Shown: positions 1 to 7,479 of the stretch, piece after piece | Layout of the letters: every line of letters begins with the position of its first letter | Position numbering within the stretch: the first letter of the stretch is position 1 | Assembly (NCBI GenBank): GCA_039806065.1 | Contig: JBDKJS010000048.1 | Coordinates: 1 to 19,197 of the forward strand | From: JBDKJS01 sp039806065 | GTDB taxonomy: Bacteria > Bacteroidota > Bacteroidia > AKYH767-A > 2013-40CM-41-45 | Length of the DNA stretch: 19,197 nt | Direction of reading: 5' to 3' | Notes under the pieces: model-generated | What the model was told of the DNA's origin: nothing | Databases searched by the model: none | What the model saw: the letters and a program-made list of their open reading frames with translations, nothing else | Program-made: the position numbers and the translations under genes

Positions 1-111
1 TCCATCTCCGAGTTTTCCAATGTACATTCCAGGCCGAGCACGAATATGTTCCTTCCAATCAAGTGATTTTATGCTGTCTTCATCATACCTTACATTTTTT
101 TTGTCTGCCAT
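1..111 (-). CDS. parE: DNA topoisomerase IV subunit B, N-terminal fragment (cut by window edge)
   Basis: This is the first 37 codons of a gene that runs off the left edge; its ATG is at 109-111 on the minus strand. The translated start reads MADKKNVRYDEDSIKSLDW, then KEHIRARPGMYIGKLGDG. The block DSI..LDW.EHIR.RPGMYIG is the conserved N-terminus of the GHKL ATPase domain of type IIA topoisomerase B subunits. The wording 'SLDWKEHIR.RPGMYIGKLGDG' fits the Bacteroidota topoisomerase IV B subunit (ParE) better than GyrB, from memory of the family. The enzyme uses ATP to decatenate daughter chromosomes together with ParC. Only the N-terminal strap is visible, so the ParE versus GyrB choice remains an inference; membership of the family is secure. 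Confidence 0.85.
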   Translation of the reverse strand, partial: MADKKNVRYDEDSIKSLDWKEHIRARPGMYIGKLGDG

Positions 112-144
112 GCTAGATTAATTATGTCTGTTTAAGTAATTGAT

Positions 145-152
145 CAAAAATA
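145..152 (-). promoter_or_regulatory. Possible -7 promoter element for parE
   Basis: On the minus strand this reads TATTTTTG, a match to the Bacteroidota -7 consensus TAnnTTTG, about 33 bases before the parE ATG. No TTG-type -33 element is seen at the expected spacing, so the call rests on one half-site in AT-rich DNA. Confidence 0.35.
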
Positions 153-216
153 AAGGTTACAAGGTTAGCTACTACCTAGGGTATGGTCATTTTTCACACG
201 CTGGTGTTAAAACATG

Positions 217-495
217 CTATTGGCCTTGATTTTGAGCCGCGAAATTAAGTTTTTCTTCAATAATTATTGCTGAAAGCGGAACTTTAACCGTCTTAAATTT
301 ACTATTAGCCCCTTTTATTAATTCCAATTCTGACTTGGGAACCTTTAAGATTGTGGCTAGATATTGAATGACTGCCGCGTTTGCTTTACCATCAATAGGT
401 GGGGCATTAATTGCTACTACCCAATTTCCATTCCTAAATTGAATGGAATTTCGCATTGCATTTGGTTTTACTAATATGCTGAGCTTAGATACCAT
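217..495 (-). CDS. DUF167/YggU family protein
   Basis: A 92-residue protein of the DUF167 (YggU/UPF0235) family. The conserved features are visible: an N-terminal strand 'LSILVKPNA', a central 'INAPPIDGKANAAVIQYLA' block (family signature APP.DGKAN..), then 'LKVPKSELELIKGANSKFKTVKV' (family pattern V...S.V....G..SR.K...I). Length is typical (about 75-100). The biochemical function of the family is unknown; it is a small soluble alpha/beta protein. The start codon at 493-495 overlaps the last 11 bases of the upstream acpH-like gene on the same strand, so the two are probably co-transcribed and translationally coupled. No terminator hairpin is evident between its stop and parE about 105 bases downstream. 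Confidence 0.88.
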   Translation of the reverse strand: MVSKLSILVKPNAMRNSIQFRNGNWVVAINAPPIDGKANAAVIQYLATILKVPKSELELIKGANSKFKTVKVPLSAIIIEEKLNFAAQNQGQ

Positions 496-1066
496 ACACT
501 GCTTTCGAATGATGAATGAGTAAGGGAAAAAAAGATTTAAACTCAGACTCGAAAACCGGGTAATTTAAAGTTAAGTCGTCAATGGCTTTGTGCATGTTAT
601 TATCAAATTTCACTCTTCTACTCAGACCCTTTAAAGCAGTGTGAATTCCATCAAGTGTGGCATAATTGAGTAGCCAATTTCGCTCAATCATGAATGGAAG
701 GAAATGTAAAACTGACGTTGGCAGATAAGGGTTATATTCCTGTAGTAATTGGTAGGTGCGCTGTGAAAATAGCTGAAGTGTAGTCTCGCTGTAATGGTGA
801 AAATTTGCAGCCAAAAAATGATCATAAAACATATCTACTACAACACCGGCATACTTCCGCTGCGAGGGATAAAGTTTTTTTCGACTTGATAAAGTAATTG
901 GGTGAGCATCAGTAAATGAATCAATTGCTCGGTGGAGCATGATCCCTTTTATCATTTCTGGTGTAAGGTTCTGGAAATTGTTTCCTTGAATGTGATCGGC
1001 AATAAAATTGCCTATTAAAACTTGATCATTGTCAAAGGACAAAAAGCAGTGGGCTAAAAAATTCAT
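485..1066 (-). CDS. Acyl-carrier-protein phosphodiesterase (AcpH/DUF479 family)
   Basis: A 193-residue protein whose N-terminus MNFLAHCFLSF...LIGNFIADHI and following 'KGIMLHRAIDSFTDAHPI' match the AcpH (ACP phosphodiesterase, PF04336) family, which has the same length in E. coli. The His/Asp residues of 'LHRAIDSFTDAHP' and 'VVVDMFYDHFLA' fit the metal-binding HD-like helical fold. E. coli AcpH hydrolyses the 4'-phosphopantetheine arm from holo-ACP; whether the Bacteroidota relatives do the same is inferred. It is first in a two-gene unit with the DUF167 gene (11-base overlap). Upstream lies the divergent Kazal gene, with no recognisable -7 motif for this gene in the short spacer. Confidence 0.85.
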   Translation of the reverse strand: MNFLAHCFLSFDNDQVLIGNFIADHIQGNNFQNLTPEMIKGIMLHRAIDSFTDAHPITLSSRKKLYPSQRKYAGVVVDMFYDHFLAANFHHYSETTLQLFSQRTYQLLQEYNPYLPTSVLHFLPFMIERNWLLNYATLDGIHTALKGLSRRVKFDNNMHKAIDDLTLNYPVFESEFKSFFPLLIHHSKAVYGI

Positions 1067-1136
1067 TGTTAGAAGTAAAATTAAAATTACTACTTAAATT
1101 AACATGATCCTTATTCCATGCGGTATTTATATTGTA

Positions 1137-1144
1137 TATCTTTG
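1137..1144 (+). promoter_or_regulatory. -7 promoter element of the Kazal-domain gene
   Basis: TATCTTTG matches TAnnTTTG exactly and lies 15 bases before the ATG at 1160. It falls inside the longer reading frame that begins at 1118, which argues that translation really begins at 1160. No convincing -33 TTG is seen. Confidence 0.5.
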
Positions 1145-1159
1145 TGGAAAGGTTTAGTA

Positions 1160-1672
1160 ATGATACTTAAGTCATTTATTTTAACGATTGCGCTGTTACT
1201 CTCATTTAAAGCAAGTAATGGCCAATTTGGCGCTTGTGTTGATAGTACGAGAATTGATGCATTTTTTAATTGTGGTCAAGATTTATTTGATCCTGTGTGT
1301 GCATGTAATGGTAAGACTTATAGAAGTCCGTGCGATGCTTACAATAGGTATGGTATCAACCAAGGCAGTTGGGTTCAGGGCACGTGCGAGAATTATTTTT
1401 TTGATTTCAATCCCAATCCAGTGGGCATAGCAGTTCCAAAACTGTATTTGTATGTTAATCCCATAAGTTTACCAGCAAATGTTACGGTATTTATTTTCGA
1501 TCCATTTAGTGGTGAAAAATATAGAAACACTTATTTTATAACAGATAACGTTCCACCCTATATTATTGACTCCATGCCAGTAGAAGATTTTAAAAAGGGG
1601 CTTTACATACTATTTATTTCTGTAAATGGTGAAGAGAAAACGAAAAAGTTTGTGAAAGTAGGCACTAATTAA
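1160..1672 (+). CDS. Secreted Kazal-type protease-inhibitor domain protein with type IX-like C-terminal sorting domain
   Basis: 170 residues from the ATG at 1160. That start is chosen because it opens directly into a signal peptide (MILKSFILTIALLLSF, cleavage probably after NG|Q or nearby) and a -7 motif lies just upstream; an in-frame ATG at 1118 would add 14 residues. Residues about 26-76 form a Kazal domain: cysteines at 26, 38, 47, 49, 58 and 76, with the bacterial-type core DPVCACNGKTY and C-x17-C at the end. Kazal domains inhibit serine proteases by a substrate-like loop. Residues about 84-170 begin FNPNPV and run to a GLYILFISVNGEEKTKKFVK end, resembling the type A C-terminal sorting domain that routes cargo through type IX secretion. 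It stands alone, divergent from acpH and convergent with ald. The target protease is unknown; surface or extracellular location is inferred. Confidence 0.8.
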   Translation: MILKSFILTIALLLSFKASNGQFGACVDSTRIDAFFNCGQDLFDPVCACNGKTYRSPCDAYNRYGINQGSWVQGTCENYFFDFNPNPVGIAVPKLYLYVNPISLPANVTVFIFDPFSGEKYRNTYFITDNVPPYIIDSMPVEDFKKGLYILFISVNGEEKTKKFVKVGTN

Positions 1673-1713
1673 AAAGTGTGTTGAAATAGGATATTGATTG
1701 GAAATTAATATTA

Positions 1714-2940
1714 CTAAATTCTTGCTGCCATTAGTAGATCTAAATCTTTATAAGGTAATTTACAACTTTCACTTACATATCTATTGGTAACAGATCCATT
1801 AAATAAGTAAACGCCTTTTCGCACCGTACGATTTTTCCAAAGCATTTCATCCACCCCGCCTTCTTCTCCAATGCTAATGAGAATTGGTGTAAAGATATTA
1901 CTAAGTGCATGCGATGCCGTACGGCTTACTCTCGAAGCGATATTAGGAACGCAATAATGTACTACTCCATATTTTTTAAACGTAGGCTGTGTATGATTGG
2001 TGATTTGAGAAGTTTCAAAGCATCCACCTTGATCCACACTCACATCCACTATTACACTCCCCACTTCCATTTCGCTAACCATTTCTTCGGTAACCACAAT
2101 GGGGGTTCGGCCTTCATTGGTTCTAAGTGCGCCTATGGCCACATCGGCTGTGTGCAAAGCATGTTTGAGCACACTAGGCACTATGGTAGAGGTAAATATT
2201 CTATTTCCCAAAACAGATTGAAGTTTTCGCAAACGCTGGACACTGTTATCAAAAACTTTTACATTGGCACCTAGTCCTAAAGCGGTGCGGGCTGCAAACT
2301 CACCAACTGTACCAGCTCCTATAATTACTACCTCCGTAGGTGGAATGCCAGCAACACCACCTAAAAGTTCACCTCGGCCATTGAATGTACTGCTAAGGTA
2401 TTCTGCTGCTATCAAAATGGCAGTGCTCCCTACAATTTCACTCATTCCTTGAATTACAGGAAAAACACCATAGTCATCTCTAATAAATTCATAGCCAATA
2501 GCGGTAATTTTTTTTGAAGAAAGCTTTTTAATATAATCAGCATTTTGCATACTCATCTGTAAAATAGAGATTAGGCTTTGCTTATTTTTAAAATACTCTA
2601 ATTCTTCGAGGCTGGGTGGAGCCACTTTTAAGATGATATCAGCTTTATATACCTCTTCCGGTTGATAAACTATTTGTGCACCAGCTTCGCTAAAGTCATT
2701 ATCTTGCCATCCTGATGCTGCACCGGCTTTTGTTTCAACCAGAATATCGTGGCCATTACTAACCAAAAGCGCAATAGCTTCTGGTGTGAGTGGCAACCTA
2801 TTCTCTTGAAAGGAAGTTTCTCTAGGAATACCAATAAACAATTGTTTTTCTTGCTTTTTTACTTCCATCATTTTTTCTTGAGGAAGAATAGCAGCAGAGG
2901 ATAGCAACGATGAGAGTGCGCCTGGAAGTTTTTCGGTCAT
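1714..2940 (-). CDS. ald: Alanine dehydrogenase / PNT-family NAD(P)-binding dehydrogenase
   Basis: A 408-residue member of the alanine dehydrogenase/transhydrogenase alpha family. The N-terminal catalytic half starts near residue 35 (FIGIPRET...ENRLPLTP) and includes Lys105 (ADIILKVAPP), matching the substrate-binding Lys75 of mycobacterial Ald. The NAD-binding half has GAGTVGEFAARTALGLGA followed by Asp (VFDNS), and VDVSVDQGGCFETS, which carries the Asp270 equivalent. Two oddities: an N-terminal extension of about 34 residues compared with classical Ald (~370 residues), and Gln128 (ISILQMS) where classical Ald has the catalytic His96 (TFLHLA). The family reaction is L-alanine + NAD to pyruvate + ammonia; the missing His makes that less certain here. 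ATG overlaps the tsaE stop (ATGA, 4 bases), so the genes are coupled. The name is sound at family level; substrate is not proven. Confidence 0.78.
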   Translation of the reverse strand: MTEKLPGALSSLLSSAAILPQEKMMEVKKQEKQLFIGIPRETSFQENRLPLTPEAIALLVSNGHDILVETKAGAASGWQDNDFSEAGAQIVYQPEEVYKADIILKVAPPSLEELEYFKNKQSLISILQMSMQNADYIKKLSSKKITAIGYEFIRDDYGVFPVIQGMSEIVGSTAILIAAEYLSSTFNGRGELLGGVAGIPPTEVVIIGAGTVGEFAARTALGLGANVKVFDNSVQRLRKLQSVLGNRIFTSTIVPSVLKHALHTADVAIGALRTNEGRTPIVVTEEMVSEMEVGSVIVDVSVDQGGCFETSQITNHTQPTFKKYGVVHYCVPNIASRVSRTASHALSNIFTPILISIGEEGGVDEMLWKNRTVRKGVYLFNGSVTNRYVSESCKLPYKDLDLLMAARI

Positions 2941-3350
2941 GGATCTAGCTTGATAAATCGAGTTTGGCCCACCACATCAATAAAAATACGATGCGCTTGG
3001 TGGGGCAATAAATTTACAATTTTTTCAGGCCATTCCAACAGGCATTTGTTACCACTATAGAAATATTCATCAACACCTAATTCTACAGCCTCACTCGGAT
3101 GGTTTATCCTATAAAAATCGAAATGATAAATAGTATTGCCTACTGCGGTTAAATACTCATTTACAATCGCGAAAGTGGGGCTTGACACCGCATCTACCAC
3201 TTCCCATTGTTGGCAAAGCAGCTTAATTAGTGTTGTTTTTCCAGCTCCCATACTGCCATAAAAATAAATTAAAGGCAGCTTTAGTTGATGATGCAACGCT
3301 TGTGCAGCCGTTGCCAAATCTGTAAGTGAATTTACTTCATACACATGCAT
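2937..3350 (-). CDS. tsaE: tRNA threonylcarbamoyladenosine biosynthesis ATPase TsaE
   Basis: A P-loop ATPase of about 137 residues from the ATG at 3350 (MHVYEVNSL); a TTG at 3365 would add five residues. Visible motifs are a Walker A (YGSMGAGKTTLIKLL), the switch-like 'VSSPTFAIVNEY' block that is diagnostic for TsaE, 'IYHFDFYRI', and 'CLLEWPEKI', all in family order. TsaE works with TsaB, TsaD and TsaC to make t6A37 in ANN-decoding tRNAs and is essential in many bacteria. Length is typical (130-160). It sits 48 bases downstream of porX and overlaps the alanine dehydrogenase-like gene by four bases, so it is probably the middle gene of a porX-tsaE-ald transcript. Confidence 0.93.
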   Translation of the reverse strand: MHVYEVNSLTDLATAAQALHHQLKLPLIYFYGSMGAGKTTLIKLLCQQWEVVDAVSSPTFAIVNEYLTAVGNTIYHFDFYRINHPSEAVELGVDEYFYSGNKCLLEWPEKIVNLLPHQAHRIFIDVVGQTRFIKLDP

Positions 3351-3398
3351 GGGCAATAATAACAAATACTGCCCTTGGATACAAATTAGGCTTGCGAA

Positions 3399-4955
3399 CT
3401 ATTTACTGGTGAGAGTAGCTACCGGAACAAGCATTTCTTCCATACTTACGCCACCATGTTGGAAAGTATTTCGATAATAAGAAACATAGTGGTTATAATT
3501 ATTAGGATAGGCAAAAAAATCATCTTTACGAGCAAATACAAAAGCTTGGCTTAAATGTTGTCGGGGGAGCATGGCATCGGCAGGATTTTTTACTTCAAAA
3601 ATCTCTTTCCTATCGTAATTCATGTTTCGGCCTTGCTTGTATCGTAAATTGGTATTCACCGTTCTATCGCCAACTATTTTAACAGGTTGCTGTACTTTGA
3701 TGGTGCCATGATCAGTGGTAATAATTACTTTACATTTTTTCTCACTAATGCGTTTGATGGCTTCAAAAAGTGGTGAGTTGATAAACCAAGATTTGGTTAA
3801 CGATCGGTAAGCTTTTTCGTCATCGGCTAATTCTTTTATCATGTCCATTTCTGTGCGAGCATGCGAAAGCATATCTACAAAATTATAAACTACAATATTT
3901 AGCTTATTCTGATGCATGGTACTTACTTTCTCAAGCAAATCCTTACCATCATTGTGCGAAACTACTTTTGTATATGAAAATTTATAATCTTTTCTAAATC
4001 TTTTTAAGAGATCGGCAATAAAGGCAGCTTCATGCATGTTCTTGCCACCTTCATCTTCATCATTGAGCCAGAGTTTTGGGTGACGAACTTCTATTTCAGA
4101 AGGCATGAGCCCAGCGAAGATAGCATTTCTGGCATATTGGGTAGCAGTTGGCAAAATACTTAAGTACATATCCTCTTCCTGCAATTTTAAATAATCATTG
4201 AGTAAAGGTTGGATTGTTCTCCACTGATCGTACCGCAAATTATCAATTAAGAACATGTACACAGGTTCTTGATCATCAGTGTGTGGCAATACTTTGGTTT
4301 TCATTAATCGGTGTGACATTAAAGGCACTTGCTCCTCCGGTTTCTTGAGCCATTGGAGATAATTTTGCTCAATAAATTTACAGAATAAAATATCCGCCTC
4401 TGTTTTTTGGGAATTTAGTATTTCATACATGCTACCTTCACTACTATGCTCTAGTTCTAGTTCCCAATACACGAGCCGTTTATAGACTTCCTTCCATTCA
4501 TTGAAGTTTAACCTATCACTTAACGACATGCCAATGTTTCTAAAGGCTTGTTGATAGTTAGCATTGGTTTTTTCATCTATTAATCTTCGGTGATCTAGTA
4601 TTTTTTTTAAGGATAATAATATTTGATTAGGGTTGACTGGTTTTATTAGGTAATCAGCAATTTTGTTACCAATAGCATCCTCCATAATATGCTCCTCTTC
4701 ACTCTTGGTAATCATTACCACTGGAATTGCAGGCTTGAGCAACTTCATCTGATTCAATGTTTCAAGGCCTGACAACCCAGGCATATTTTCATCTAAAAAA
4801 ACAATATCGAAATTTGCATTTTTAAATGCAGTTAGTGCATCTTGACCGTTAGTACAAGTGGTAACGGTGTAAGCCTTTGACTGAAGGAAAAGAATATGGG
4901 GCTTTAATAAATCCATTTCATCATCGGCCCAAAGAATATTGATGTTATCTGTCAT
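3399..4955 (-). CDS. porX: PorX-type response regulator with PglZ (alkaline-phosphatase superfamily) effector domain
   Basis: 518 residues from the ATG at 4955 (MTDNINILWADDEMDLL). Reading on to a TTG at 5018 would add 21 residues, but a TACCTTTG -7 motif at 4979-4986 falls inside that extension and homologues begin with the receiver domain. Residues 5-120 are a CheY-like receiver with acidic pocket D11/D12, phosphoacceptor D55 (DIVFLDENMPG) and a switch Lys in DYLIKPVN. The rest is a PglZ domain: 'MFLIDNLRYDQW', 'YNFVDMLSHARTEM' and 'IITTDHGTIKV' fit the metal-binding motifs of the alkaline-phosphatase superfamily. PorX of Porphyromonas and Flavobacterium controls expression of type IX secretion genes with the kinase PorY and sigma factor SigP, and its PglZ domain has phosphodiesterase activity on cyclic oligonucleotides (established for P. 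gingivalis). No kinase gene is adjacent here. Confidence 0.92.
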   Translation of the reverse strand: MTDNINILWADDEMDLLKPHILFLQSKAYTVTTCTNGQDALTAFKNANFDIVFLDENMPGLSGLETLNQMKLLKPAIPVVMITKSEEEHIMEDAIGNKIADYLIKPVNPNQILLSLKKILDHRRLIDEKTNANYQQAFRNIGMSLSDRLNFNEWKEVYKRLVYWELELEHSSEGSMYEILNSQKTEADILFCKFIEQNYLQWLKKPEEQVPLMSHRLMKTKVLPHTDDQEPVYMFLIDNLRYDQWRTIQPLLNDYLKLQEEDMYLSILPTATQYARNAIFAGLMPSEIEVRHPKLWLNDEDEGGKNMHEAAFIADLLKRFRKDYKFSYTKVVSHNDGKDLLEKVSTMHQNKLNIVVYNFVDMLSHARTEMDMIKELADDEKAYRSLTKSWFINSPLFEAIKRISEKKCKVIITTDHGTIKVQQPVKIVGDRTVNTNLRYKQGRNMNYDRKEIFEVKNPADAMLPRQHLSQAFVFARKDDFFAYPNNYNHYVSYYRNTFQHGGVSMEEMLVPVATLTSK

Positions 4956-4978
4956 AAAGTGGGTATTACTGGCAGCAT

Positions 4979-4986
4979 CAAAGGTA
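4979..4986 (-). promoter_or_regulatory. -7 promoter element of porX
   Basis: On the minus strand TACCTTTG matches TAnnTTTG and ends 23 bases before the ATG at 4955, giving a short leader. No clear -33 TTG is seen. If real, it places the transcription start inside the alternative N-terminal extension and so fixes the porX start at 4955. Confidence 0.45.
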
Positions 4987-5013
4987 GTTAAAGCATTTGT
5001 AAGCATATTTACT

Positions 5014-5035
5014 TTCAATAAATTGTTTTATTGAA
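5014..5035. other. AT-rich inverted repeat between exopolysaccharide operon and porX
   Basis: A perfect 9-base inverted repeat, TTCAATAAA - TTGT - TTTATTGAA, lies 34 bases after the stop of the last exopolysaccharide gene. It could form a weak hairpin and slow or end transcription of that operon, but there is no following U-tract, so I do not call it a terminator. Confidence 0.35.
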
Positions 5036-5068
5036 TAGCATAACGCAGAGTAAGTATGGAAATTGTAG

Positions 5069-6364
5069 TTATTGGAATTGAAAAGGGATTTTTTTCCCTC
5101 TTTGAATAGCCTTTTTAAGTTGCACTTTTTCTCTTATAGAAAATTTTGGGTTGAATTCAACAACCGCTAAAAAGATGAGCAATTGCCAAAATAGAATTCC
5201 ATAGTTTGTTTCACCAAAAATGCCAAACTCAGTAAAAGAGTTGATAACACAAGGTATAAAGAGGGCCACAAAAAATTTCTTTTTTTCTACATCCTTATTA
5301 TAAATCAACGATCGAATGGTGACAAACATTTGTAACACTACAATGGTAAATCCTATAAAACCAAGGTTCATTAATACCTGAATAAAAGTATTGTGCGTCA
5401 TTTGACCAGCATAGGTATGCACACTTTGAAAAAATTCTCCATAGGCAATTCGCATATATCCAAATCCCAAAAGCGGCTCTAGTGGCAACCCTTCTGATAG
5501 TAAAGCAGTCCAAAATGGTAAACGTCCGGTCATACTAAGCACTTCTTCCACATCGCCTTGCTTAAAAATGATGGTGGTTAATGCGGCAGGCATAGCGGCA
5601 ATCATTCCCACATAAATAAGCGTTTTCATCTTTTTGTTGTCGCTTTGGTTTACGAAATAAGTAATAGTAAGTACAAATCCGATCAAGGAGGATCGTGAAC
5701 CAGTAAGAATCAGAACAGCTAAGGCCATACCAATGTAAATGTATAGAGGCCATTTTCTTTTTCTATGGCTTAATTCCATAGTAGCGGTAGAAGCTCCAAT
5801 CACACTAAGCATACCCAATTCATTTGGATTCATAAAATAACCACCCAACCTTGCTTCTTCGCCACCGTGTGTGAGTCGATAAAAGTCATCTGGGTCAAAT
5901 ATTACACCAATGATAAAAATAAGCATGATCCAAAAAGAGCTATTAGCCATGATACTACTAAACCTCAACTTACTCGTGGGATAATATTGTTGAATTAAGA
6001 CTAAAACTAAAAGAAAATAATAAGCAAATACAAAACTCTCGGTATTCATGATCCATTGTAAGGCGCTGTAGCCCACATTGGTGCTCCAAAGAAAACTGCA
6101 CAACCCCAAGAAGAGATAAAGTGAATAGAATACGGGACCTAGTAAGTTATTAAATTGGAAACTAGGAATGTTTCCTTGATTTTTCAATAAGCGATAAATA
6201 TAGATTATCCAAGCTGTGCAGCCGGTACGAAAAATGATTTTAAGCACACGCGTAATAGCCACATTTTCAGATACAGTAAAATAGCCTGCAATTTTAATGA
6301 GCAAGATAAGATTGAGCCAAAGCACCATCTTATTAATAAATTTATCATCATTGATTTTTATCAT
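5069..6364 (-). CDS. Wzy/O-antigen-ligase family polysaccharide polymerase
   Basis: A 431-residue integral membrane protein with about ten to eleven hydrophobic segments along its length and a larger hydrophilic loop around residues 270-330. The block 'LAVLILTGSRSSLIGFVLTI' is the conserved GSRS..LG motif of the Wzy_C/O-antigen ligase superfamily, and 'MTHNTFIQVLMNLGFIGF' is the following H-N-x-(F/Y)-(L/I)-x-x-(L/Y)-x-x-x-G motif. Members join undecaprenyl-linked repeat units into a polymer or ligate glycans at the periplasmic face. It is the last gene of the exopolysaccharide operon; its ATG overlaps the stop of the glycosyltransferase gene (ATGA). The polymerase role is favoured because Wzx, Wzc and Wza partners are present, but sequence alone cannot separate Wzy from WaaL. 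Confidence 0.82.
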   Translation of the reverse strand: MIKINDDKFINKMVLWLNLILLIKIAGYFTVSENVAITRVLKIIFRTGCTAWIIYIYRLLKNQGNIPSFQFNNLLGPVFYSLYLFLGLCSFLWSTNVGYSALQWIMNTESFVFAYYFLLVLVLIQQYYPTSKLRFSSIMANSSFWIMLIFIIGVIFDPDDFYRLTHGGEEARLGGYFMNPNELGMLSVIGASTATMELSHRKRKWPLYIYIGMALAVLILTGSRSSLIGFVLTITYFVNQSDNKKMKTLIYVGMIAAMPAALTTIIFKQGDVEEVLSMTGRLPFWTALLSEGLPLEPLLGFGYMRIAYGEFFQSVHTYAGQMTHNTFIQVLMNLGFIGFTIVVLQMFVTIRSLIYNKDVEKKKFFVALFIPCVINSFTEFGIFGETNYGILFWQLLIFLAVVEFNPKFSIREKVQLKKAIQRGKKIPFQFQ

Positions 6365-7479
6365 GCTGCATACTTTTCAATCAACTGCTGCGATATATTG
6401 TTCCAATTAAACTCCTTTTTTACCATTTGAAAAGCATTAGCTCCATAAATCTTATGCTGTTGTGAAGCTACGGACCTTAAAGCGCAAATTAATGCCTGAG
6501 ATAATACTTCTGCATTGTTGTTATCCAATACCCAACCGGCATGGTGTTTTTGAATATAGCTACCTACATTGGTTTCCCAACTCACAATGGATGGGATGGA
6601 CAATGAAGCTGCTTCAAGCACTGCAGTAGGCATTCCTTCATTTCTTGAAGGATGCAAAAAGATATCCATATTAGCAATGATATTAAATTTTTCATTTCCA
6701 AACTTACTGCCCCATAACTTCACTGAGTCAGAAAGTCTAAGTTCAGCAATTCGATTTACAATTTTTTCTCTATCGGTTCCATCGCCAATGAGCCAAAGTT
6801 CACCAGCAGCATTTGCTTGCGTACGGTATATTGCAAAAGCATCCAACATGATATCAATGCCTTTAGTGAAATAGTCCAATCGTCCACAAAAGCCAAAAAT
6901 TGGTGTTTGAGATTTGGCTAAAGATTGAAATTCAAAGCTTACCTCTGAAAGATCTTGGCCATTAGGAATTAAAAATTTATTTCCAACCTTACAAAGCTTA
7001 TCAACAGCATCGTATTCACTTTGACCTAAAAAATGTAATCCTGCAGCCTTAGCTAACATTGATTTTTCGAAGCAACTAAAATATAACTTTTTAGAAAGCT
7101 TACTTTTTTGGAGAGCTACAGTGTTGTAACTGCCATGAGAAGTAAAAAAATATTTTAGCCTACGCTTTTGAATCAATTTTGCAGCCAAATAAAATTGAGG
7201 AATAAAACCACCATGGAGGTGAAATACAGTTTGCCTACTTACAGCTGCTATAGCTTTGATTAACTTTGAGTCGAGAAAGAATTTACTTTTCTTATCGGCA
7301 AACAACTGGGTTGTATAATTTCTTTCCGGGAATGCATCATTAGGAGTAGGTGTAATTCCCCAAACGCTCACTTGATGACCCAATGCTGCTTGATGGGAAG
7401 CTAGCTGATGTACCACTTTGTTTACGCCATTCATCCTCTCTGGATTGGCTTTACCTAAAATGAGGTGCACTATTTCCAT
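6361..7479 (-). CDS. Family 4 glycosyltransferase (GT-B fold)
   Basis: A 372-residue GT4 enzyme. The N-terminal acceptor domain opens with MEIVHLILGKANPERMNGV, in which the 'G-V-N-K-V-V' stretch follows the usual glycine-rich nucleotide-sugar loop. 'FGFCGRLDYFTKGIDIMLDAF' is the characteristic (G-R-L...KG...L..A) start of the C-terminal donor domain. 'LHPSRNEGMPTAVLEAASLSIP' holds the EX7E motif (E...E in EGMPTAVLE) that contacts the donor nucleotide. It would transfer one sugar from a nucleotide-sugar donor to a lipid-linked intermediate in the cytoplasm; donor and acceptor cannot be told. It is the only glycosyltransferase in the operon. Its start overlaps the upstream flippase by ten bases and its stop overlaps the polymerase start by four. 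Confidence 0.9.
   Translation of the reverse strand: MEIVHLILGKANPERMNGVNKVVHQLASHQAALGHQVSVWGITPTPNDAFPERNYTTQLFADKKSKFFLDSKLIKAIAAVSRQTVFHLHGGFIPQFYLAAKLIQKRRLKYFFTSHGSYNTVALQKSKLSKKLYFSCFEKSMLAKAAGLHFLGQSEYDAVDKLCKVGNKFLIPNGQDLSEVSFEFQSLAKSQTPIFGFCGRLDYFTKGIDIMLDAFAIYRTQANAAGELWLIGDGTDREKIVNRIAELRLSDSVKLWGSKFGNEKFNIIANMDIFLHPSRNEGMPTAVLEAASLSIPSIVSWETNVGSYIQKHHAGWVLDNNNAEVLSQALICALRSVASQQHKIYGANAFQMVKKEFNWNNISQQLIEKYAA

Noticed and set aside
1118..1159. Upstream ATG start for the Kazal protein
   Set aside because: It would place 14 polar/aromatic residues before the signal peptide and lies before the -7 motif.
1188..1430. 80-codon plus-strand frame inside the Kazal gene
   Set aside because: Out-of-frame shadow; it lacks the cysteine pattern and signal peptide shown by the main frame.
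1673..1713. Terminator between the convergent Kazal and ald genes
   Set aside because: The 41-base gap is AT-rich, but I see no stable inverted repeat followed by a T-tract.
4956..5018. Extended porX start at the TTG at 5018
   Set aside because: Residues before the receiver domain have no family counterpart, and a -7 motif lies inside this stretch.
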